Of a stretch of 64,000 nt of DNA, positions 1 through 10,570 are shown piece by piece. The notes below the pieces were generated by a model. That model was given only the letters and a program-made list of their open reading frames with translations, did no database searches and was not told where the DNA came from. Source of the DNA: Erodium maritimum. Taxonomy: Eukaryota > Streptophyta > Magnoliopsida > Geraniales > Geraniaceae. Location of the stretch: the NCBI GenBank assembly GCA_963921825.1, contig OY997592.1:52534336-52598335 (forward strand), read 5' to 3'. Position 1 is the first letter of the stretch, and every line of letters begins with the position of its first letter. A program made the position numbers and the translations under genes.

Positions 1-529
1 AACCTTATAGAACATTTGCTTAATAAAATTTTTAGCCTATCAAAAAAAACTTTTATAACTATCTGTTAGAACAAATGTTTGGTTATGTCAAATCATGAAT
101 CAACCTCATGTAGATCATATGGTGATGTCATGGTCAAATGAACAAAGACTACTTTGATAGTTGAGATATACTCATGTCTCCTTCCTCTATTGAGTATTCT
201 CAAGGGGGTCGTCCAGATGTAAAACTCTTTGGCATCTGTGACTTTAACTCATATCGCAATATACATGATCAATAAAACATAATCATCTCCTCAAAATCAC
301 ACTAGCTCTAACTATCTGTTCAGGCTAAGGACATGTGAATGAATCTACTGTTTTGTCTATTAAGAGTTATATTATTTGGGAAATGTTCCCAAATATCTTT
401 ATAGAATGTAAATCATTCACTGTTTCATCAGTCAATACAACTCAATGGTAATAAAACAATTGCCAATTGTTATTTACTCAAAATGATAATGTACATAGTG
501 TGGTTTGTCCTAGGGCCAAAACCCCAATA
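1..529 (-). mobile_element. Copia-type LTR, partial (cut by window edge)
   Basis: This is the 3' LTR of a Ty1/copia-like element lying on the minus strand. Read on the minus strand, a polypurine tract (complement of 532-540, AAGTGGGAG) is followed by the LTR start in TATTGGGGTTTTGGCCC; the canonical TG start appears mutated to TA. The stretch 501-517 (TGGTTTGTCCTAGGGCC) recurs near 52560-52573, so the two LTR sequences belong to one family. The outer end lies outside the window. Confidence 0.6.
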
Positions 530-531
530 GA

Positions 532-889
532 CTCCCACTTGAACTAGGACCAACTCACACTTTGAGTTATGCCTATTGATCTAACATGACATTCGAACTT
601 AGGTTGTGGAAGAGCCTTAGTCATAGGATTATCTACGTTATTATATGTGTCTACTCTACATATATGCACTTCCCCACTACTTACGAACTGTCGTATGATG
701 TGGAAGCGCCTTTATATGTGCTTGGATTTGGAGTAATCCCTCGGCTCCTTAGCTTGAGCTATTAATCCATTGTTGTCATAGAAAAATTTCACCGGATCTG
801 ATATGCTGGGAACAACACCCAATTCGGTGATGAAGCTTTTAATCCAAACGACCTTCCCCCCCGCTTCTGTTGCGGCGATGTATTAGACC
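532..889 (-). pseudogene. Copia pol fragment, 3' end of RNase H region
   Basis: On the minus strand this stretch continues the RNase H part of the Copia polyprotein that begins at 4356-4850. The reading is interrupted by solo LTR A (890-4350). Translation yields recognisable pieces such as SKSKHIK-like HIKALPHHT near 690-720, with several stops. The polypurine tract lies at 532-540, directly before the 3' LTR. The element cannot be coding. Confidence 0.6.
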
Positions 890-3800
890 TGTAATAACCA
901 CTCCCGGTCAACGCCCGTCAAACCTGCGAAAAGCAGGAAAATTTAAAAAAATTGAGCAGACACTGAATTGAACCAGAATTGGACCCCGAGGGTCATACCG
1001 GACTTAAGTTGACCCCGTTATCGACCAAAGTGAGTTCCGGGGGACTCAGGGCAATTTTCTGATCAATTTGGGAAATGTTGACTTTTTGCTGGAAAAGTCA
1101 ACCGAGCGACGTTTTGGTCCATTCGAGGACCGTTTTGGATCCAAAAAGCTTAGCCGTCGTCGAAGCGGTCTTAGTTGAGCCATTTCCTTGTAGCCCTCCA
1201 CGTTTCGTAATTTCTTGGGAAAAGTGCCCGTTCGGGGCCCGAAACGTCCGTTTTTCGCGAATCTGATTGGAAAATATCAAGTAGATATTTTCCAAAAGGT
1301 GTGGGACCCACCTTTCCACTTGTCCAACAAGTGGTGGTGTTAATTTTGGGGGGAAAATGAGTGGTGAAGCCATATGTGGCCGACCACACCTTAGAAAAAG
1401 AAAAAAAAAGGAAATTAGAGTTAGTTGTTTAGAAAGAGAAAGAAGAGAGAAGAAAGGGAGAGAAGGAGAAGAAGGAAGAGAGAAAGCTAGGGTTTGGGCA
1501 CTATTCACGCCATATCCAACCCTTGGATCGTCTCGAGGCAAGGAGCAATCGACTTCCCCTCGTTCTCCTCTACGGTATACACCGAACCGATTCTCGTTTT
1601 GTTTAATTTTGGAAGTTAGGTTTTTGTAAAACTATTAGTTTGAGGTGGTTTTGATGTTGGGTTAATTGTTGGAGACGTTTTAGAGGTGTTGGAGGTTTGA
1701 TTGAACGTTTTCCGGCGACCGGGGGCTCGGGAGAAGCCCCGGCCACCATGGGGGGTGGCCGGCCACCATAGGAGGTGGCTGGCCGGACCTAGGGCCGGCC
1801 ACCACCATGGTGGCCGAGCCCCACATGAACCCTAGGGTCCACGGCCTAGCTTGGCCGGGTGGGGCCCACGTGCTCGGGTGATCGGGTTTTGTGTTCGGGA
1901 GGTTTAAAACGTTCCCCGGATCATTAATCCACAACCGGATCGAAATTTGGAATTAAATTGTGAAAGTTGCAATTGACGGGTTTAGAAACTTTAAACGCTA
2001 ATTAATTGAATCGGAAGTCAGAATTCGATTCCGTCGAGTGCCTAGGAACCCTTGAATTATTCTAAGACCGTAGAAATGAAAACGGGAATTTTCGGAGCCC
2101 CGGAAGGGCGTTTACAAAACCCGGGCAGATTCGCCATGTCGGGCGAATCAGGCCTTGATGGGTCCCTTATCGACAATGTCGAGTAATTGGGGAGTTTGGG
2201 AGTGATCGACATTTTCGGGGTTAATTTTGGGCATCGAGTTTAATGATTTTCAGTTTATTCCTGCGGGTTGTTAAGTGCTTTAAATTGTGTTCTTTTAGAT
2301 CGTGCCACGGACCGAGGCAAGGGAATGCTGGGTGAGTGACTGAGATCATCACCGGAGCTCGTTGTTTGGCTTTTGGGAGAACACGCACGAGGTAGGGAAA
2401 AGTAGCCGGATCTCGGCCCTGACTAGGGAAAGTTAACAGTAGAATTGCATGTGACACCGGGGTGTCGTGGGCTGAATAGGTTTATTTAAATATTAGAAAA
2501 GCATGATACGGGAACGTAGCGAATATGAGAAAAGCATGTGACACTTAGTAGTGTCGTAGGAGAAGATAACTTAGCGTTATTAGAATTACTGGAGGCATAT
2601 GACCATGCCCGGAGGTTGTTTGTGAACTTATCGATATTAGGAGTACTGGAGGCATATGACCATGCCCGGAGGTTGATTGAGAAACTGTTGATGTTAGGAC
2701 TGTTGGAGGCTTTGGTTAAGCCGGAGGTTGATTGATCTTTTAGTGTCTTGGGTGGCCTTGAGAGTCCGTGTATTATTATCGAGTTTTGGGTGGCCTTGAG
2801 AGCCCGTATTATTATTGTTGAGTCTTGGGTGGCCATGAGAGCCCGTGTTATTATTGGTGTTTTGGGTGGCCATGAGAGCCCGTACTTTACTGTTGGTGTT
2901 TTAGTTGGCTTACGAGTTAGAGTCTCGGTAAGTTGCGAGCGTGTTTTATTGTTGAGTTTTGGGTGGCCATGAGTGCCCGTGGGGTTGCTGAACCCGTGTC
3001 TTTATCGCTGGTGTTTTAGCTGGCTTACGAGTTAGAGTCTCGGTAAGTTGCGAGCGTGTTTCATCGTTGAGTTTTGGGTGGCCATGAGTGCCCGTGGGGT
3101 CGTTGAATCCGTGTCTTTACCTTTGGTGTTTTGGGTGGCCATGAGTGCCCGTGGGGTTGTTGAACCCGTGTCTTTACCTTTGGTGTTTTGGGTGGTCATG
3201 AGTGCCCGTGGGGTTGTTGAACCCGTGTCTTTACCTTTGGTGTCTTGGGAGGCCGTGAGTGCCTGTGGGGTTGTTGAGTCCGTGTTTTACTGTTGGTGTG
3301 TCTTGGGAGGCCGTGAGTGCCTGTAGGGCTGTTGAGTCCGAGTTTTACTGTTGGTGTCTTGGTGGCCATGAGTGCCTATGAGTGTTGAACCTGTGTTGTT
3401 ACTGGTTGTTGAACTTGCTTGTGATTGTGTTTGTGATTGTGATTGTGATTGTGGTTACCTGAGGTTGGGGGCCCGCTTCATGAAACGGGGGTCCACGAGC
3501 ACACGCGTCTGCATGTTCAGACGGGGTAGGGGGCCCGCCCTCCAATAAAGGGGTCCTGGCCGTGCGTGTGTGGTTTGGGTTTGTGAGCATACTTTGGCTG
3601 GCTTACGAGTTAGAGTCTCGGTAAGTTGCAAGCATTCTTTCGCTGGCTTACGAGTTAGAGTCTCGGTAAGTTGCAAGCATTTTCCGGCTGGCTTACGAGT
3701 TATAGTCTCGGTAAGTTGCGAGCATTCTTGGGTTGGCCTGACCGAGTTAGAGTCTCGGGAGGGTGTGAGCGTTCTTGGCAGCTGGTTTGCGATCCTTTGT

Positions 3801-4350
3801 GATCTTGTTTGGGTGTGCGATCCTTTGTGATCTTGTTTGGTGTTGCGTAGTTTCTTTTGAGTCCTTGGAAGAGGTCATGATCGTTGTGTCGGGTCTACTT
3901 GCATGTCAGAGTGTTGAGTTGGTCAAGGAAGGAAACAGTGGGTGTATTGTTCAGTCAGAGTTCTTGGGTTGGGGACAGTGTTCCCCGGTGTTGACCTTGT
4001 TTTTGGTGTTACCGGCATTGTCTGTTAATTATGCCGTAGTCAGTCTATTATCCGTGGTGGTGAGCGAACGCTCACCCCTAGCTGCTTTTCCTACAGGTAC
4101 CGTTCGCAGGCTGGACTAGGTGAGCTTCTGAAGCTTGAAGAGCTAGAAGCGGGATTCTGGGTTTATTTGAGTCTAGCGACGTATACCATGTTTTTGTCCA
4201 CTTGTTGGGACGTGTTTTAAGTTGTAATTATTATTTTGTTGAACTAAACTGGTATTTTAAAGTGATTTAATGAAAACAGGTTTCTAGTGTTTTTTATGTT
4301 TTTAAAACGTTCGCGTCCCGAGTTCGGTTTACTGAAATTGAGGCGTGACA
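890..4350 (+). mobile_element. Solo LTR A (3461 bp) with 5-bp TSD
   Basis: The sequence starts TGTAATAACC and ends GGCGTGACA (TG...CA). It is flanked on both sides by the same 5 bp, AGACC (885-889 and 4351-4355). There is no second LTR, primer-binding site or coding region, so it is a solo LTR left by LTR-LTR recombination. It sits inside the RNase H region of a minus-strand Copia element, whose reading resumes on the other side. A close copy in the same orientation is at 35597-39073. The very long LTR ending in ...GTGACA resembles Ty3/gypsy chromovirus (Tekay/Del-like) LTRs; that family name is inference. Confidence 0.9.
2735..3400 (+). repeat. Minisatellite inside solo LTR A
   Basis: Degenerate tandem units built on TTGGGTGGCCATGAGAGCCC, alternating with a form carrying GTGGGGTTGTTGAACCCGTG. 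The same array is present in solo LTR B (37437-38085) and, in reverse complement, in solo LTR D (about 54300-54610). It is therefore an old component of the LTR family. Unit number differs between copies. Confidence 0.8.
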
Positions 4351-4355
4351 AGACC

Positions 4356-4850
4356 TCTGTCGTTGAATCTTCCCCGGTCGCTTGCTTGAAACTCCTCTAG
4401 CTAAAAGCGCCCCTATTTAAACAAAACGCGTAACCAGATTGAGATTTATAATCATCATTGTCGGTCTGGAAGCTCGCATCGGTGTACCCTTTACCCCAAA
4501 TTGTCTCTCTGGACCTCCATACAATATAAACGCATCCTTAGTCCTTCTCAAGTACTTTAGGATAACTTTCACTGCATCCTAGTGTTTCTCACCTGGGTTT
4601 GACTGGTATCTGCTCGTTGCACTTAATGCATACGAGACATCAGGTTGGGTGAAAAGCATTGTGTACATAATGGATCCAATTGCCAAAGCATATACAATGA
4701 CATTCATTCGCCTCTGCTCATCAGTTTGGGAACCTTGACACAGAAATCTCTGCAAAGCTTCAAACAGAGGACGAGAAATTGTCTGAACCGGGAGAGGACA
4801 GTGACGAGGGGGGGTTCCTCCCATTGTATTTTCCTTATTCATGAGCATGT
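4356..4850 (-). pseudogene. Copia pol fragment (reverse transcriptase end / RNase H)
   Basis: The minus strand encodes a typical Copia reverse-transcriptase tail: a stretch like YALAIGSIMYTMLFTQPDVS and then SATSRYQSNPGEKH, followed by a stop and, further on, RNase H pieces such as KYLRRTKDA and YTDASFQTDNDDYKS. Known Copia elements have the same order. The frame is broken by stops and by the insertion of solo LTR A after about 4356. The element is dead. The remaining 3' part is at 532-889. Confidence 0.8.
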
Positions 4851-4924
4851 GCTTAATTGTATCAGAAGCATGAAGAAGAGCACTGGTGGATGTGGTAGCT
4901 TAGCTATATGTTGATCTATTTTGT

Positions 4925-5292
4925 CACTGATTATTCTGGTTTTGTTGTGTTTTTGTTGGTCTGCAGTTTGGGTTCGATGTGCATGGTTTCTTGCTGAGAG
5001 GACTGGGGGTGACAAGGTTTCAAGGTGGCTTGGTGTTAGTAGTTTTTTTGGTTCGTGGTTTGGTTTACCAATTTTTGTTAAGAGGGGTTTGGTTTTGTTT
5101 TTGTTTTTGTTTCCGGGAGATTCCTCAGTTTTCTTTGTTTAGATTGGTTGCCACTTTGCCCCCGTTTTTTTTCTTTTGTTCTTGTAGGTATCTTGGATAA
5201 TCTCTATTGTTCGGGTTGATCTTTTTACTCTATATTTTTTCTCTTAATACAGGGTCATCAGTAAAACCATCATTTATCAAAAAAAAAATCTA
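4925..5292 (+). mobile_element. LINE 3' end fragment with poly(A) (tentative)
   Basis: T-rich, G-rich sequence ending in TAAAACCATCATTTATC followed by ten A residues (5280s). This is the look of plant L1-type LINE 3' untranslated ends; the full LINE at 8632-14311 ends similarly (AATAAAATCG, T-run, A-run). No coding domain is left and no clear target-site duplication was found, so the call is tentative. Confidence 0.4.
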
Positions 5293-5346
5293 GCTAAGCA
5301 TTAATAAACTTAGAAGGTGTAGGACCTCAATCAACAACTTTTCCTA

Positions 5347-6016
5347 CTAATACAATTGGCTTGTGATAAGAGATGCATCTATCCAAGCTGATTGAGTTAG
5401 TGACCCAAAACTGGCCATGATCTTAAGAGACACCAAGAATTTGTCCAACCTTGATACTTTAGATCCATCACCAATCAAAGTATATCTTTCCCTTATCAAA
5501 GGAAAATTAATAGCCCCCACATTAAACAAAATAAAATAAAATAAATACCTCATCTCCTCTGTAGTAAAGACAATGCCCGACCTTTCTTGAGAATCCATAA
5601 ACGCATTTAAGTCACAAACTATTATGAAAACCTTCTCCATTCTCATTTCCTATTAAGTGTCATCCCAACATTTCTTACTATCCCGCCTCAAGCAAGGGGC
5701 ATCGGCATTTGTGATAAAAACAATCCGAATTATAATTAACCATTGTTCCTCTCCAAACTAGTGCACTGGAGATTTTTTAAAAACTTTTCAGTACAAACAT
5801 AACTGACTTTCAGAACAAAACAGTATCCCCATACTTCCCTTGAGCTTCAATATAATCCATAGACCATCCATTTCCAAAGACATAGCTTCTATGAAAATAG
5901 GAAGGAACCAATTCCAACTTCGATTCTTGAATTAAGACAAAATATGAATTTTGCTTATACCACACATCCCGAGAGCTCTCCGCTTTTGAGCAGAGGAACA
6001 TCCTCTCATATTTCAA
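5347..6016 (-). pseudogene. LINE endonuclease fragment
   Basis: Two minus-strand reading frames look like the N-terminal endonuclease of a plant LINE ORF2. At 5810-6016 there is a YFVLIQESKLELVPSYF-like stretch, comparable to the LQETK catalytic region. At 5347-5646 there is ERSG...MRYLF...INFPLIRERYTL...SRLDKFLVS, the segment that precedes the SDH motif in intact elements. Stops and frameshifts separate them and no reverse transcriptase follows. The fragment differs from the intact LINE downstream, so it is an older, unrelated copy. Confidence 0.65.
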
Positions 6017-6275
6017 TAGAGGATATTCATTGATCTAGATTAAATTGGAGAAGCGTTAGAATGAGAGTTTCCCACAACAACATCCATTATTCATGTCTTC
6101 ACATCCATCATCTACATCCAATTCCACACTTTGGCTTATCTTAACTTCCAAATTATCAAACTGATTCACCATTGATTCATCAACGGTAAAAAAATTAACC
6201 CAATAGCTCAATAGTTTTCCCAATCTTTTCTTCACTATGAAGATCGACTGTTAGAAAGGCTTATGTCACCCACAC
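6017..6275. other. Non-coding stretch, decayed LINE flank
   Basis: This stretch holds no supported ORF. It may be the 5' continuation of the minus-strand LINE fragment. It ends at the TAA target site of the Harbinger element. Confidence 0.3.
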
Positions 6276-6744
6276 TAAGAGCATCTACAGTGGAAAGACT
6301 CGTATAAGGGACTCATGTTAGGGACTCATATGCTGACTGTGTAAAATAGTGAGTCTAAGCCCCTTAATTTAATTGTGTTCCACAATGGTGAGACTTATGT
6401 TGGGACTTCGGCTGGAACTCATGTTCTGAGGGGATGATGAATTGATATTTTGTTGAATTTATTAAATTCTTTACTAAAACTATAAATATTATAGAAATTT
6501 GAAATAAATTTGACAAATTAATTAATAAAAAAATTAAAATAAATAATTTGGGGATAAAATAAAATAAATTGAAACTTCTAATTTTATTCATCCCGAATAA
6601 ATACCACCCAATACACATTTGACAAGACAATTGTTACAGATAAAAAGCTTTCTCAATCGTCGTCTGAATGGTAATGCGCTCCAAACCGACCCCATATGTG
6701 CTCAATAAAGTCATTTTGGAGTTGTCGGTTGGTCAAATCATTTG

Positions 6745-8043
6745 TCACACTGAGTCGAGCGTCCAAGCGTTGTTGGTAGGCCAATGAACCTCCCTGGTGC
6801 CATCGTTTGGTGGTGTCCAATATGGTATTTTCGGAGGGGCGTCGTAATACAAGTCGTCATCTCCTGTTTCGTACCGGTCGCGTTCGTCTTCTACAATCAT
6901 GTTGTGTAGAATGATACAAGTGTGCATGATATCAATCAAAGTATGCTTGCTCCAAACACGAGCGGGTCAGGATATTATGTGCCACCATGCTTGGAGGAGT
7001 CAAAGTATGATGCTCCAAACACGATCGGATCGGGATATTATGTGCCACCGTGCTTGGAGGACTCCAAAAAACCCTCTCAATATCTTTCCGAAAACCTTCT
7101 TGAACTTTAGCAAACATTTTTTATTTACATTATTGGGATGACGAATCGACTTCATGAGGGGTAAATGTCATCAACCAAATAATAAGGTCGGTCGTAGCGA
7201 TTCTCGTTGATCTCGTACTCCACTGGAAAAGTCACAACCATGTAAAGCGTCATTGAATAAGTGGTCGACGTTGAGGACGGTGATGTCTTTGTTCGAGACA
7301 ACCATCCCGAAAAAGGAATGTCGAATCCAAAAATCACGGGACGCTACAACTTCCAACATAACAGTTGGATCCTCGTGGTGATCTCCCTAGTTATAGCTTC
7401 CTTGCAATGAGACTGAGCAATTCTTCCACTCTTAATGCATGTAGTCAAGACTCCCAATCATGCAGGGGAACCCTCGGTTGTACCATTCTTTGAGTAATCG
7501 GGTCAAGTCCTCCGTTGTCTGTTTACGCTCATACTCAGCCCTGAATACCTGAACAACGATCGTGCAAAACCGGTGTACACATTCGAGTATGGTACTTACC
7601 CCAATTTTTAGGGATTCGTCCAATGAATTGACCGAGCACCCATACGTAAGCATTCGTATTGCGGCGGTGCATTTTTGGTGCGTTGATAACCCCAAGCGTC
7701 TGCCAGCGTCCCACTTCTGAATGAAGTAATCGTCATGCTTCGCTACCTTATCCATCACTCGTTAAAAAAGTGGTCGGCACATACGGAATCGATGCCTAAA
7801 CATATCAGGCCCATACGTGGGGTGGCCGACAAAATAATCCGGCATTAGTCGGTCGTGGGCTTCAAGACAGCCTCTGTTAATCTCTCTTCGGGAAGGTTCC
7901 CCACGTTCGATCCTTTGCCTCAGTGCATTGATCCTTGGCATTTCTCTCCCTATCATTTTGTCAACCCTTCGCCGGAGTCATTGTTCCACTACACGAATGT
8001 TGGCTTCAAACTCCTCAATATGTGGACACTCGTCGTCGAACAT
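6745..8043 (-). pseudogene. Harbinger transposase, broken
   Basis: The minus strand encodes, in order, an N-terminal part (MFDDECPHIEEFEAN, stop near 7980), a middle part with RHRFRMCRPLF (7762-7956), a nuclease part with GFPCMIGSLDYMH (7432-7758), in which the Asp of GSLD is an expected catalytic residue, and the C-terminal hallmark IMHTCIILHNMIVEDER (6880-6939). These match the DDE transposase of PIF/Harbinger elements. Several stops, frameshifts and an internal duplication near 6944-7080 make it non-functional. No Myb-like second ORF was seen. Start taken at ATG 8041-8043. Confidence 0.8.
6944..7080. repeat. Tandem duplication inside the Harbinger transposase
   Basis: Two adjacent copies of about 66 bp, each containing GCTCCAAACACGA, GGATATTATGTGCCACC and TGCTTGGAGGA, lie side by side. 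The duplication sits between the C-terminal hallmark and the nuclease part of the transposase, and adds to its breakage. Confidence 0.7.
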
Positions 8044-8810
8044 TTTGTATCGGAATTTGTGAGAAATTTTAGATTTTGAGAGAGAAAGTTGAGACAAATG
8101 TTGGTCGTTTAATGAATGAGAGGGGGAGTATTTATAGATGGAATTTTTGGTTATTTTAGGTTAAAATATGATATTTTGTATTTAAAAAAAATTACACCCT
8201 TTATCGACCGTTGCTCAATAGTCGGATTTTTTTCCATCGAAGTGGCCACATGTCACCATCTCATTGGCTAACGCGCGACCCGCGACTCACGAACCAACGA
8301 CCCAGATTAGTGGTTTGCGGGTCGTGAACCGCGAACCGCAAAAGCCGCATGCCACAGTGTGCCACTTGCGATTTCGATCTATTAAATAATGGGTCGCGAG
8401 TCGCATATGGGCATGTTGTACATGGTCTAAGAGCACAGTTGTTCCCATCCCCTTCAGCTAGCTACCTTATTTTAATGTATAACAGACTTGAGTCTTTTCT
8501 AAGTTTCTCCTTTGATTGAAAGAATTCGTTTTTGTTCCTGGTAATCTGATGTGGTGGAGACTGTTGCTACCTTATTCCTCAGCTTCTTTGTTAACAGGTA
8601 CAATCTTCTCAACAAAATGAGGCCTCTTCTAAACTTGAATTGCGGGAACAATGTGCTCTGACTTGGGACCTGTGCCTCGCCGTCTGACCGCTCCCCTCCG
8701 CCGCCTGTCCTCCCTTCCCCGTTCTCCCTAGCCCCTGCCTCCCCTCTCCCTCTACAGCCATCCCTACCTCTAATCCAACCCTCCTCCTCCTTCCTCTTGC
8801 TCCTTGACCC

Positions 8811-10567
8811 ATGCCGAAGTACTCAGATGCCGAGCTCCGGGCTCTTGGCCGCTCGCCGACCTTGCGCTTTGGTTGGTCGCCGAATGGGACAACCAGGTTC
8901 CTCAATGGAAAGAAATATTGGGGCCCTCCTCAAAGCAGCTCGAACCCTCCATCTCGCCACCATAGCCCCACCCGTCCTCCGCTGGATCCACCTCCTCCTC
9001 CACATCTCCACTCTGTCTTTGTCTGCAACCTTCCCGTTGACATATCTGAAGAGCAAATCCGTACTCACTTCGGGATCTATGGGCATTTCCAGGCAGTAGA
9101 TCTGCCTCGCAAGCGGACCAAATCCGGGTTAGCTATGGTCTTCATGCATTTCTCCTCTCCGAGTGCGGCAGACCGAACTATTGATTCGTTTCAAGGCAAA
9201 TTGTTCAAGGGTATGCGAATTCTTATCGCTAAAGCCATCCGCCCGTCCAGAAACTCCGTCGGCGCATTCCCTCCCCCGCTTCCCGTACCTCTCAAAACTC
9301 CCTCCACCTCCCATCAACCTAATCCCGCAAAACCCAAAATTCCTCCTTCACTTTCTCGCCGTTCACCCTCGGCCCCTCCCAACACCTCTCCACCTGAATG
9401 TCTTGGAGCATCAAATCCCTGGGCTGAAGATTTCCTCCAGACCTGCCTCTTTGGGGTTGCTCATTCAGATGAAGATCTTCTGGCCATCAAAGCGGATCTT
9501 GCTATGGAAGAAGTCTTTGATCTAGCCCTAATAGACCTTGGCAACCGAGTCTTCCTCATCTCAGCCTCCGGCAGCTCCTTCCAAGAGCGCTTTGGCAAAG
9601 ATTCGCTACCCTTCTTGGAAAGATGGTTCTCAATCGTCCCCAACAGCATTCAATTTATCGACTCTGGGGGCTTTTACCATTGGCTTGCTATTGAAGGTAT
9701 TTCGATGTCCGCTTGGTCGGAATCTTCAATCAACTCGCTTGCGAGTTCGGCTGGGGAAGTAGTTCACATCCACCCCGTCTCTCTATCCGGCGATTACATG
9801 CAGAAGGCTTACGTTTTGATCCACTCTGCTTCACCTACGTTTCAATCTTGCCCCCGGTCTTTGAAGGTGCTGAATCAATCCTTCCCCATTAGAATCTCCA
9901 AAGCTCAAGAGTCCCGGTAGCAAATCTGTGGTCGGACGATCATCTTGCCGTTCAAGATCTCCCAAATCCAACCAGATCCTCGCCGGATGGCTCATCTGAC
10001 GCTGCCGCCAACATCGACTCGACCACCGGTGACTCACACGTGGCTGCCTCACACGTGGCTGCCTCGAGTTCCGAGGAATCTTCTCATGTGCCCTCGCCCC
10101 ATCTGCCCCTTCATTGTCCTAGGCCTACCTCGAGTCCCTCAACCACCATCTCAGCCGCCCATGTTGACACCCCAGTGTTGGAGTCTGAATCGTCGAAGGC
10201 CCATCCCCTTGACTTCCGAAACGCTTTATTGCGCCCAAGGCCCAGCATCCAATTGCCCCCATCTGAGGCTCAACTTGGGACTCCTAAGCCCACCTTGGCA
10301 GTTGGACACAAAAAGTCGGAAATTAAAAAGGTGAAATCCTCGCCGAACCTGACTGCTCTTCTTCCCTCGCAAGCAACCGTTCGTCTCCAACATCAAGCCG
10401 ATTTATCAGAAAATTCAGAGGCTTCAAATGCCTGGAAGCTTTGCAAAAGGATCGGTTTTACCTCCAAAGATTCAAACTCTGAAGTAATTGAGCTCTTCAG
10501 GTCAGTCCTTCAACCGAAACCGCCTCCCCCCCACACCTCAACCCCCACCCCCAACCTCTCCCCCTAG
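8811..10567 (+). pseudogene. LINE ORF1: RRM protein, one frameshift
   Basis: The first 369 codons (8811-9920) encode a basic, proline-rich protein with an RNA-recognition motif at about residues 68-145 (RNP2-like VFVCNL, RNP1-like SGLAMVFMHF). This is the usual ORF1 domain of plant L1 LINEs and binds element RNA. The frame then hits TAG at 9918-9920. The downstream part (VPVANLWSDDH..., through 10567) is in another frame, so a one-base indel near 9900-9915 splits the gene. The second part is Ser/Pro-rich with a C-terminal AWKLCKRIGF. It stops three bases before the ORF2 ATG, a compact spacing typical of LINEs. Confidence 0.8.
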
Positions 10568-10570
10568 TCC

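Larger units (their letters stand above)
6279..8427 (-). mobile_element. PIF/Harbinger DNA transposon with TAA target duplication
   Basis: The element is bounded by the 3-bp duplication TAA (6276-6278 and 8428-8430), the target size of PIF/Harbinger elements. Left end GAGCATCTACAGTGG; right end in reverse complement GACCATGTACAACAT: imperfect terminal inverted repeats. It carries a broken Harbinger transposase on the minus strand (6745-8043). Its left end resembles the Tourist-like MITE at 43889-44179 (GAGCATCCACAATGC). Total length 2149 bp. Confidence 0.8.
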